Shown: positions 17,532-25,950 of the stretch, in pieces
How the letters are laid out: each line of letters starts with the position of its first letter
Numbering within the stretch: position 1 is the stretch's first letter
Assembly (NCBI GenBank): GCA_021775875.1
Contig: JAJFHA010000007.1
Location: 62,001 to 126,000 of the forward strand
DNA length: 64,000 nucleotides
From: Hyphomicrobiales bacterium
GTDB lineage: Bacteria; Pseudomonadota; Alphaproteobacteria; Rhizobiales; NORP267
Direction of reading: 5' to 3'
Program-made: the position numbers and the translations under genes
Notes under the pieces: model-generated
The model's input: only the letters and a program-made list of their open reading frames with translations
Told to the model about the DNA's origin: nothing
Database searches by the model: none

Positions 17532-18461
17532 GTGGCGAACCATAATCCTCAAAATCCTGGCGACAAAGCAACCTTTCGTTTTCGCTTCGCCCCAAGCCCG
17601 AACGGCTGGCTGCATCTGGGGCATGCCTATTCCGCCCTTTTCACGGAACGCGCTGCCCGTGCCGCTGGTGCTGAATTGCTGTTACGGATCGAAGATATCG
17701 ACCAGACCCGAAGCCGACAGGAATATTACGACGGCATCCGCGAGGATATGAATTGGCTTGGTATCAATTTCGCCCCTAACATTCGCTTCCAGTCCAACCA
17801 TTTTGCGGACTATAAAAAAGCCCTCGACCAACTCGCAGGCCTTGGCATTCTTTACCCTTGCGCTGCGACCCGGAAAGATATCGACGCAGAAATTTCACGC
17901 AAAGCAACACCAGATACCTGGCCCCGCGACCCGGACGGCGGCCCGCTTTACCCGGGAATTTGGCGGGATCGAAGCGACGCTGATTATGCCCGCTTGACCG
18001 AAAGCGGTGTCCCGCTAGCGATCCGTCTTGATATGGCAAAGGCGGTGGCACTATACAAAAACCGAAATACTTTTCCACTTACCTTTGAAGAGCAAGGGAC
18101 CGGCCCCGACGGCCAGTCAGGGAAAATTCAACCCGACCCGCAAATTTGGGGTGACGTGGTGCTGGTCCGCAAAGACACCCCCACCAGCTACCATCTCAGC
18201 GTCGTTGTCGATGATGCCGATCAGGGCATTACCCACATCACACGCGGGCAGGACTTGTTCCACGCAACGGCCATTCACCGCTTGCTGCAAATATTGCTCG
18301 AACTTCCTGAACCGGTTTATTGTCACCACCGCCTGATCCGTGCCGGAGATGACCGCAAATTATCAAAAAGCGCAATGGATGCCAGTCTGAAATCATTGCG
18401 CCAATCGGGAACAAGTGCAGAAGAAGTGCGGCACATGCTGGGCTTTGATAATCCCGATTGA
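17532..18461 (+). CDS. gluQRS: Glutamyl-Q tRNA(Asp) synthetase
   Basis: RFAPSPNGWLHLGHAYSAL (HIGH-like), LLRIEDIDQTRSRQEY, DDRKLSKSAM (KMSK-like), 309 aa without anticodon-binding domain. Confidence 0.93.
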   Translation: MANHNPQNPGDKATFRFRFAPSPNGWLHLGHAYSALFTERAARAAGAELLLRIEDIDQTRSRQEYYDGIREDMNWLGINFAPNIRFQSNHFADYKKALDQLAGLGILYPCAATRKDIDAEISRKATPDTWPRDPDGGPLYPGIWRDRSDADYARLTESGVPLAIRLDMAKAVALYKNRNTFPLTFEEQGTGPDGQSGKIQPDPQIWGDVVLVRKDTPTSYHLSVVVDDADQGITHITRGQDLFHATAIHRLLQILLELPEPVYCHHRLIRAGDDRKLSKSAMDASLKSLRQSGTSAEEVRHMLGFDNPD

Positions 18462-18464
18462 AGC

Positions 18465-19406
18465 CTAATCGGCACCGATCACCCACAGCCAGAATGGAAT
18501 GGTGATCAGGCAAAGCCCGGTGCCAATTGCGATCGCGCCTGAAACCGCCCCGCGGGCAACGCCGAAATGGGTTGCCAGAATATGATTGTTGATACCGGGC
18601 GGAGCGGCTGCAAACAAAACAGCTACCATGGCCCACAACCGGGGCAGGTCAAAAACATGGACGGCCAGCAACCAGACGGCCAACGGGTGAACGATCAATT
18701 TGAAGAAAAGAATGAGGGCAATCCCGGATTTATCCCCACCAACCCCGTAACGCCGAACCGTAATTCCCATCGCAACTAGCGCGCAAGGGACAGCCGTATC
18801 TGCGATCATATTGATGAAACCGGTGGCAATGTCCGGTATTTCAAATCCGGTAAAGCGCCAGATAAAACCGATGATAATAGCTATGATAACCGGGTTGCCA
18901 AAAATCCCCCGGCCAACTTCAGCGATCATTGGCCGGGTAATTGCCAGACGACCAGACCGGGCGCTCTCGCCCGCAAAAATCGCCGCGAACATCATCACCG
19001 GCAGATGCACGGTGATCAGCAAAAATAACGGCACTTCAGCCCGGTCGCCAAAAACCGTCAGCACCAGCGGCAGGCCGAGCAACATGGTATTTGAATAGGA
19101 GCCAGTGCACCCGATTACTACATTGCTTAACACCGACCCGCCAAGAATAATCCTCCCTAACAAACCGCAAACCAGCCAGACAAAAGCGGCGCCAAAAAAA
19201 TAAGAGAGCCAATAGCCCCACGGCGATGCATCCGGCAGGTTTGCCAGAGCCATTGCCCTGAATACCAGAAAAGGAACCGCCAGATTGAGGATGTAGCTGG
19301 TCAGTCCTTCACCGACCCTTTCACGGAAAATTCCCGCCCAGGCGAACACATAGCCAAACCCGATTAAAACAAAAACCGGAATAATTACCTGCAAAGATCC
19401 GTACAT
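18465..19406 (-). CDS. AEC family transporter
   Basis: VIPVFVLIGFGYVFAW and about 10 TM segments; AAPPGINNHILATHFGVARG. Confidence 0.88.
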   Translation of the reverse strand: MYGSLQVIIPVFVLIGFGYVFAWAGIFRERVGEGLTSYILNLAVPFLVFRAMALANLPDASPWGYWLSYFFGAAFVWLVCGLLGRIILGGSVLSNVVIGCTGSYSNTMLLGLPLVLTVFGDRAEVPLFLLITVHLPVMMFAAIFAGESARSGRLAITRPMIAEVGRGIFGNPVIIAIIIGFIWRFTGFEIPDIATGFINMIADTAVPCALVAMGITVRRYGVGGDKSGIALILFFKLIVHPLAVWLLAVHVFDLPRLWAMVAVLFAAAPPGINNHILATHFGVARGAVSGAIAIGTGLCLITIPFWLWVIGAD

Positions 19407-19571
19407 TCGCTTACCTGAATTGCCTCGTTAATTTTTTGCTTACGATAATCGTGCTGCGTGAATCTATTATTTAGTCTAACTTTAACAGCCTACTGGCATT
19501 ATCCCCATATCGATTGCTGCAGGCAGGGAAATGCAATCGGAAATTTTGTGCAAGCTTGAAGGAAGTGGACA

Positions 19572-20816
19572 TTGAGCAATTCAGCAATGAGTGAAATTTC
19601 CCGTCTTAAAAAAGAGCTCGAAGAAAGCCGTGCAGCCCTGAAGCATGCCGAACTCGAAAATCAGTCGAAATCCGAGTTATTGTCAACGGTCAGCCACGAA
19701 TTACGCACCCCGATGGGCGCAATCATTTCGATGGCCGATCTGCTGCTGACCACCCCCCTCGATCCAACCCAGCGCAAATATGCCGATACCCTGCAACAAT
19801 CCACGCGGGGGTTATTGTCGGTCCTCAATGATATTCTCGATTATGCCAAACTTGATGCGCATGCCTTCCGGCTTAATCTCGAACCGTTCGATTTGTATTC
19901 GTTTCTGGAAAGTATCGCTGTCGCGCTCAAGGCTCATGCGGCGACCAAAGATATCCTGATCGAAGTCCAGCATGGCCAAAATATGCCCCAACATATCATT
20001 GCCGACCAGACCCGGATCCGACAAGTCCTGAACAATCTGGTGTCGAATGCTGTAAAATTTACCGATGTCGGCACCATCACACTCAGCATAGATTGTACCA
20101 GTGATGCAAATGATGGTGGGCTCATCCGCTTCGAAGTGTCCGATACAGGGATTGGCATCACAGAACTTGAACGAACGCGCCTGTTCAAGCGCTTCTCCCA
20201 GGGTGATGGCTTTCTCACCGGACATCGCGGTGGTACGGGCCTCGGTCTCGCCATTGCCCGCGGCCTTGCAGAGAAAATGGGCGGCAATCTGGATTTCAGC
20301 AGCATCCCCGGATCGGGCAGTACATTCTGGTTCACCGCCCGCTATAAAGACGTACAGGAAATTGGGTCGAGCGAACCTACACCGGATACAGGGATCGAAA
20401 ATCTACCGGCAAAAGCAGAAAACCGAATCCTTATTGTTGACGACAACAAAGTCAACCAGATGCTGATTTCAGCTTTTCTGGAAAATTTCGGCTACGGATT
20501 TGATATCGCTGACAATGGCGGACAAGCGCTTGATATGGCAATTGCTAATAATTATGACTTGATCCTGATGGATATCCGCATGCCCGGTATGGACGGTATG
20601 GAAACCACTAAACGCCTGCATCGTTATCAGCGAAATCAGGCTAAGACCCCGGTCATCGCCCTCACCGCTCATGCTATTGACGGCGCCCGCAACGCCTGCT
20701 TGGTGGCTGGCATGTCGGGCTTTGTCACCAAACCGATTGACCCACGGTCTCTGGCGGCAGCCATTATGGATGTGCTTGATCCGGGCGAAGAAAATACCAA
20801 TAATCCCGCCGCCTGA
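19572..20816 (+). CDS. Hybrid sensor histidine kinase/response regulator without N-terminal sensor domain
   Basis: SHELRTPMGAIISMADLL (H box), NLVSNAVKFTD, GTGLGLAIARGLAEKMGG, receiver DDNKVNQML...LILMDIRMPGMDG; TTG or ATG(19587) start. Confidence 0.93.
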   Translation: MSNSAMSEISRLKKELEESRAALKHAELENQSKSELLSTVSHELRTPMGAIISMADLLLTTPLDPTQRKYADTLQQSTRGLLSVLNDILDYAKLDAHAFRLNLEPFDLYSFLESIAVALKAHAATKDILIEVQHGQNMPQHIIADQTRIRQVLNNLVSNAVKFTDVGTITLSIDCTSDANDGGLIRFEVSDTGIGITELERTRLFKRFSQGDGFLTGHRGGTGLGLAIARGLAEKMGGNLDFSSIPGSGSTFWFTARYKDVQEIGSSEPTPDTGIENLPAKAENRILIVDDNKVNQMLISAFLENFGYGFDIADNGGQALDMAIANNYDLILMDIRMPGMDGMETTKRLHRYQRNQAKTPVIALTAHAIDGARNACLVAGMSGFVTKPIDPRSLAAAIMDVLDPGEENTNNPAA

Positions 20817-20829
20817 TTATGCGCCCTGG

Positions 20830-22806
20830 TTATTCAATCCCGGCTTCGACGATCCCGATCACGTCACTCATTATTGCGTTTAACTCAAAATCCTTGGGCG
20901 TATAAACCGCTGTAACGCCGGCATCACGAAGGCGGGCAACGTCTTCATCAGGAATAATTCCACCCACAATGATCGGGCGGTCTGAGAGACCTTTCTCTTT
21001 GAGCAATTCCATAATGTCTGCGACCAGAGATATGTGGCTGCCGGACAAAACCGACAATCCGAAAACATGTGCGTCAGACTTTTTAAATCGTTCGACCAAT
21101 TGTTCCGGCGTCAGCCGGATACCGTCATAGACAACATCCATACCGGCATCGCGGGCACGAACCGCAATTTGCTCGGCCCCGTTTGAATGCCCGTCCAGCC
21201 CCGGCTTTCCGACAAGAAAAGTAAGCCGCCGACCGAGTTTTCCCGATACTGCGTCAACGCGAGCGCGCAATTCATCAAGCTGCTCGTTAGATACATTGCG
21301 GACCCCGGAGCCAACGCCTGTGGGTGCGCGATATTCACCAAAATCCGCCCGCAACGTCGCTGCCCATTCACCGGTGGTGACGCCCATTTTTGCGCAGGCA
21401 ATCGATGGCGGCATTATATTTTCGCCTTTGGCGGCTGCGTGCGCCAGCGCTGCGAGAGCCTCTTGCACAGCCTGATTATCACGCCCTTTGCGCCATGCCT
21501 CCAGCCGCTCAATCGCAGCTTGTTCCACATCGTCGCTCACGGTCAGCACCATATCGGTGCCGCCAGACAAAGGTGATTTTTCGCTTGCCTGAAACGAATT
21601 GACGCCGACCACAACCTGTTCTCCGGTTTCGATCCGTCCAATTCGCTCGGAATTCGAGATCACCAGTTGTTGTTTCATATAACCTGAATCGATCGCTGCC
21701 ACCGCGCCACCCATATCTTCGATATGGCGCATTTCGGCGCGGGTTTCCTGTTTCAGCTCTTCAACCTTGCGCTCGATTTCTTTAGAGCCATCAAAGATAT
21801 CGCCATATTCAAGCAGATCAGTTTCAAAGGCCAGAATCTGCTGCGACCGTAACGACCATTGCTGATCCCATGGACGCGGCAATCCGTGCGCTTCGTTCCA
21901 TGCCGGCAATTGGACAGCGCGGGCGCGGGCATTTTTGGAAAGCACCACAGCAAGCATTTCCAGCATCACCCGGTAAACATTATTTTCCGGCTGCTGCTCG
22001 GTAAGCCCAAGCGAATTGACCTGGACCCCATATCTGAAACGGCGATATTTCGGGTCTTCAACCCCGTAGCGCTCCGCAACAATCTCATCCCACAATTCAG
22101 TGAAGGCTCGCATTTTGCACATCTCAGTAATGAACCGCAGACCAGCATTCACGAAAAACGAAATCCGCCCGACAAGGCGGGGAAAATCGGCGTCCGGCAC
22201 AGCGCCGGAATTTTTCACATTGTCCAGAATCGCAATCGCATTGGCGAGCGCAAAGGCAAGCTCCTGCACCGGTGTCGCTCCGGCTTCCTGCAAATGATAC
22301 GAGCAGACATTGACCGGATTCCAGCGCGGCATTTCGCGCGCTGTATAGGTAATCATATCGGTGGTTAACCTGAGCGATGGTTTGGGCGGAAACGCATAGG
22401 TGCCACGCGACAGATATTCCTTGATGATATCATTCTGGACCGTGCCAGTGAGTGATGCCACTTCCGCACCTTGTTCCTCAGCAACCGTAATATACAGCGA
22501 CAGCAACCACGCTGCCGTCGCATTGATCGTCATCGACGTATTCATCTGGTCCAGGGGAATTTGGTCAAACAGAGCCCGCATGTCACCCAGATGAGAGACA
22601 GGCACCCCGACTTTGCCAACTTCGCCGCGCGCCAGCGGGTGATCCGGATCATAACCGGTCTGGGTTGGCAGATCGAACGCCACCGACAACCCTGTCTGGC
22701 CTTTTTTAAGGTTGCTCCGGTAAAGCCGGTTCGAGGCTTTAGCCGTTGAATGACCCGCATAGGTACGGAAAATCCATGGCCGGTCGTGGCTTATTTCTTC
22801 AGACAT
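20830..22806 (-). CDS. ecm: Ethylmalonyl-CoA mutase (MeaA-type, B12-dependent)
   Basis: WIFRTYAGHSTAKASN, GLSVAFDLPTQTGYDPDH, C-terminal B12 domain GKPGLDGHSNGAEQIAVRARDAGMDVVYDG; divergent from ccr. Confidence 0.92.
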   Translation of the reverse strand: MSEEISHDRPWIFRTYAGHSTAKASNRLYRSNLKKGQTGLSVAFDLPTQTGYDPDHPLARGEVGKVGVPVSHLGDMRALFDQIPLDQMNTSMTINATAAWLLSLYITVAEEQGAEVASLTGTVQNDIIKEYLSRGTYAFPPKPSLRLTTDMITYTAREMPRWNPVNVCSYHLQEAGATPVQELAFALANAIAILDNVKNSGAVPDADFPRLVGRISFFVNAGLRFITEMCKMRAFTELWDEIVAERYGVEDPKYRRFRYGVQVNSLGLTEQQPENNVYRVMLEMLAVVLSKNARARAVQLPAWNEAHGLPRPWDQQWSLRSQQILAFETDLLEYGDIFDGSKEIERKVEELKQETRAEMRHIEDMGGAVAAIDSGYMKQQLVISNSERIGRIETGEQVVVGVNSFQASEKSPLSGGTDMVLTVSDDVEQAAIERLEAWRKGRDNQAVQEALAALAHAAAKGENIMPPSIACAKMGVTTGEWAATLRADFGEYRAPTGVGSGVRNVSNEQLDELRARVDAVSGKLGRRLTFLVGKPGLDGHSNGAEQIAVRARDAGMDVVYDGIRLTPEQLVERFKKSDAHVFGLSVLSGSHISLVADIMELLKEKGLSDRPIIVGGIIPDEDVARLRDAGVTAVYTPKDFELNAIMSDVIGIVEAGIE

Positions 22807-22852
22807 CTGTTTTCACCATCGAAATGATATCGGATGTCCGTAACACAGAATG

Positions 22853-22862
22853 CTGCAATGCA
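22853..22862. promoter_or_regulatory. Candidate PhaR-type site 1 in ecm/ccr intergenic region
   Basis: CTGC-AAT-GCA matches TGC-N3-GCA. Confidence 0.45.
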
Positions 22863-22965
22863 AAATAGCCCTTAGTCTGATCGACAGCAGGGAACTCCAC
22901 TGAATAGAATGGAAACCAGCATGAAACGGAGTTTATCTGGATACGGTCTCTGCTGAATATTTTTG

Positions 22966-22995
22966 TTGCAACGCATCAAATTATCTTGCGCCGCA
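22966..22995. promoter_or_regulatory. Candidate PhaR-type tandem sites 2 and 3 in ecm/ccr intergenic region
   Basis: TTGC-AAC-GCA (22966-22975) and TTGC-GCC-GCA (22986-22995), exactly 20 bp apart. Confidence 0.5.
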
Positions 22996-23070
22996 CCGTA
23001 AAAATCTCTTAGGTTCCTTGGAAATAGCTGGACAGCCCCCGGCAGGGACTACATTGAACAGGAGTTCGAC

Positions 23071-24375
23071 ATGGCCAGAATAGAAGCCGAAATTGAAGCG
23101 GGCCCGCCATTATACGACGCCCCCGTCAAGGACCTCTATGAAATCGGTGAGATCCCACCCCTCGGCCATGTCCCAGCAAACATGTATGCTTGGACTGTGC
23201 GCAAAGAGCGCCACGGACCGCCTGAAGAGGCCATGGAGGTCGAGGTTGTTCCCACCTGGGAAATTGACAGCCACGAAGTGCTCGTCCTGGTGATGGCGGC
23301 TGGGGTGAATTTCAACGGTGTTTGGGCAGCCCTTGGCGAGCCAATCTCGGTGATCGACGCCCACAAGCACCCCTATCATATTGGTGGCTCGGACGCGTCA
23401 GGCATCGTCTGGGCAGTGGGTTCCAAAGTCACCCGCTGGAAGGTCGGCGACGAGATTGTTGTCCATTGCAACCAGGACGATGGCGACGATGAAGAATGCA
23501 ATGGTGGCGACCCGATGTTCTCCTCCACCCAGCGGATCTGGGGGTACGAGACACCGGACGGTTCCTTCGCCCAATTTGCAAGAGTTCAAGCCCAACAGCT
23601 CATGCCTCGACCCCAGCATCTGAGCTGGGAAGAATCCGCCTGCTATACCCTGACACTGGCGACTGCCTATCGGATGCTGTTCGGCCATCGCCCGCATATT
23701 TTACGCCCAGGCCACAATGTCCTCATATGGGGTGCGTCCGGTGGCCTTGGTTCCATGGCAGTGCAACTTTGCGCCGCCGCTGGTGCCAACGCCATCGGTG
23801 TTCTGTCCGACGAAGCCAACCGCGATTATGTCATGCAGCTTGGCGCGCGCGGTGTCATCAACCGCAAGGATTTTGACTGCTGGGGACAGATGCCCCAGGT
23901 CAACAGTGAAGAATATGGCGCATGGACCAAATCGGCCCGCGCTTTCGGCAAAGCCATCTGGGAAATTACCGGCAAGGGCAAGGACGTCGATTTCGTCTTT
24001 GAACATCCGGGCGAAGCAACCTTCCCTGTCTCCTGTCTGGTTGTGAAGCGCGGCGGCATGGTGGTCTTTTGCGCCGGCACAACAGGTTACAACCTTACTT
24101 TCGATGCGCGATATGTCTGGATGCGCCAGAAGCGTATCCAGGGCTCCCATTTTGCCCATCTGAAACAGGCCAGTCAGGCCAACCAGATGGTACTGGAACA
24201 GCGCATTGATCCGAGCATGTCGGAAGTTTTCCCGTGGGACAAAATACCCAAAGCCCATACCAAGATGTGGGAAAACAAGCACCAGCCCGGCAACATGGCA
24301 GTTCTGGTATCAGCGCCGGAACCCGGATTGCATACGTTTGAAGATACGATTGAAGCCAGCCAGGGCCGTCTCTGA
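23071..24375 (+). CDS. ccr: Crotonyl-CoA carboxylase/reductase
   Basis: 434 aa MDR-type reductase; GGSDASGIVWAVGSKVTRWKVGDEIVVHCNQDDGDDEECNGGDPMFSSTQRIWGYETPDGSFAQF typical of Ccr. Confidence 0.95.
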   Translation: MARIEAEIEAGPPLYDAPVKDLYEIGEIPPLGHVPANMYAWTVRKERHGPPEEAMEVEVVPTWEIDSHEVLVLVMAAGVNFNGVWAALGEPISVIDAHKHPYHIGGSDASGIVWAVGSKVTRWKVGDEIVVHCNQDDGDDEECNGGDPMFSSTQRIWGYETPDGSFAQFARVQAQQLMPRPQHLSWEESACYTLTLATAYRMLFGHRPHILRPGHNVLIWGASGGLGSMAVQLCAAAGANAIGVLSDEANRDYVMQLGARGVINRKDFDCWGQMPQVNSEEYGAWTKSARAFGKAIWEITGKGKDVDFVFEHPGEATFPVSCLVVKRGGMVVFCAGTTGYNLTFDARYVWMRQKRIQGSHFAHLKQASQANQMVLEQRIDPSMSEVFPWDKIPKAHTKMWENKHQPGNMAVLVSAPEPGLHTFEDTIEASQGRL

Positions 24376-24488
24376 ACAACAGCACCAACGGAACTTTTCC
24401 CGGTTTCACCTGTTTAATTGACGGCCTGGATGCCGATGCGGGGGGCGGCCTATTGCTCTTGCGCGCCTAAAGGCTTATCGCCAAAGGC

Positions 24489-25880
24489 ATGAATAAAAAT
24501 TCACGCAACGATTTGTGGGTTACCCTGACCCCGGCCATTTTTGTCCTGTTATGGGCAACCGGGTTTATCGGCGCAAAATACGGCTTGCCTTACGCCGAAC
24601 CGATGACGTTTCTTGTCTGGCGCTTTGCGATTGTCTGCGTCATTCTTTTTGCAATTTCCCTGATCATGAAAGCCCCCTGGCCGAAAACACCAGTGGATGT
24701 GCTTCACAACATCATTACGGGATCCCTGCTCCACGGCCTATATCTGGGTGGCGTATTCTGGGCCATTGCACGGGGCATGCCTGCTGGCATCAGCGCCCTG
24801 ATCGTTGGCTTCCAGCCGCTCATTACCGCAGTTTTCGCCAGTCTCCTGCTTGGTGAAAAAATCACCGCCCGGCAATGGACCGGATTACTGATCGGGATGG
24901 CTGGCCTTGGTCTGGTTCTGGGCCCACGATTACCAGACGGCGGCCTTGCCTGGGGAGACAATATCGCGCTGATGCTCAATATTGCCGCGCTTGCCGGCAT
25001 TACGTTTGGCACGATTTATCAAAAAGCTTTTATATCGGGCGCTGATTTGAGAACCGGCGTATTTCTACAATATGTCGGCGGGGTGCTTGTTACCGGTACC
25101 GCCATGTATTTTTTCGAAGAAGGCCGCATCGAATGGAGTCCGGAACTGATTGGCACCATGGCATGGCTAATCATCGCGCTCTCCCTTGGCGCCATCTCGT
25201 TATTGATGTTGATGATCCGGCGCGGCGCATTATCCAAGGTCGCCACGCTGTTTTACCTTGTGCCCGCAGTGACCAGTCTGATGGCGTGGTTCCTGTTTGA
25301 TGAAACCCTCTCCCCGTGGCAATTGGCCGGGGTTGGCGTCATCATGTTTGCAGTTTGGCTGGCAACCAGCACAGGCAAGGCAAATGCGCGGTGGCGAACC
25401 GGGAAAAATGGAATACATCATTTATTGTATGGATTGGGCGCAATTTTGATCGCCTGGGGTGTAAGCGACTTTGCACTGAATTTCAGCGAAAACGGCGTGC
25501 TCCCCTTGATTGTCACCTATGGCGGGGTATCCAATATCACCATCGGGTTCATCATGATCGGCCTTGGTCGCTGCATCCAGCTCTTGCAAAACCTCCGGAG
25601 CGGCGCGTCCATCCGGCCCGTGACCGCTAGATTGAAATCAATAGAAACGCCCGAAGCGAATGAACCGGTTGAGCCCAAAATCGCGGAAGAGATTGTTGAT
25701 CCCCAGGACGACATTGCTAATTCCTCCCCAGGCAAAATCATCAAGGAAGGTGATATTCGCGGTTATCCATTCCGGATTTATGAAAACGGCGAGATTGAAC
25801 TGGAAACAAAGTCCGGTTGGCATGTCTTCAAAACCATTGAAGAGGTCCAGGCGCATATCTCCGCCGAAACATCTGGCTGA
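24489..25880 (+). CDS. EamA/DMT-family transporter with long C-terminal extension
   Basis: Two EamA repeats (LLWATGFIGAKYGLPYAEPMTFLVWRFA; LGAISLLMLMIRRGALSKVATLFYLVPAVTSLMAWFLFDE) plus about 160 extra residues. Confidence 0.85.
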   Translation: MNKNSRNDLWVTLTPAIFVLLWATGFIGAKYGLPYAEPMTFLVWRFAIVCVILFAISLIMKAPWPKTPVDVLHNIITGSLLHGLYLGGVFWAIARGMPAGISALIVGFQPLITAVFASLLLGEKITARQWTGLLIGMAGLGLVLGPRLPDGGLAWGDNIALMLNIAALAGITFGTIYQKAFISGADLRTGVFLQYVGGVLVTGTAMYFFEEGRIEWSPELIGTMAWLIIALSLGAISLLMLMIRRGALSKVATLFYLVPAVTSLMAWFLFDETLSPWQLAGVGVIMFAVWLATSTGKANARWRTGKNGIHHLLYGLGAILIAWGVSDFALNFSENGVLPLIVTYGGVSNITIGFIMIGLGRCIQLLQNLRSGASIRPVTARLKSIETPEANEPVEPKIAEEIVDPQDDIANSSPGKIIKEGDIRGYPFRIYENGEIELETKSGWHVFKTIEEVQAHISAETSG

Positions 25881-25924
25881 ACGGACCCGAATGAAGCATT
25901 GCACTGACGGACACATGGTTTATT

Positions 25925-25935
25925 GTGCGCTGCAA
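25925..25935. promoter_or_regulatory. Candidate PhaR-type site upstream of mcd
   Basis: GTGC-GCT-GCAA within ATTGTGCGCTGCAAT, just upstream of the start codon. Confidence 0.4.
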
Positions 25936-25950
25936 TAAGTGGAGCCGCCA

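Noticed and set aside
23701-24282. 193-aa minus-strand ORF inside ccr
   Set aside because: Antisense shadow of a strongly supported gene.
25899-25909. TTGCACTGACG near mcd as a further PhaR site
   Set aside because: Second half is GAC, not GCA; does not fit TGC-N3-GCA.
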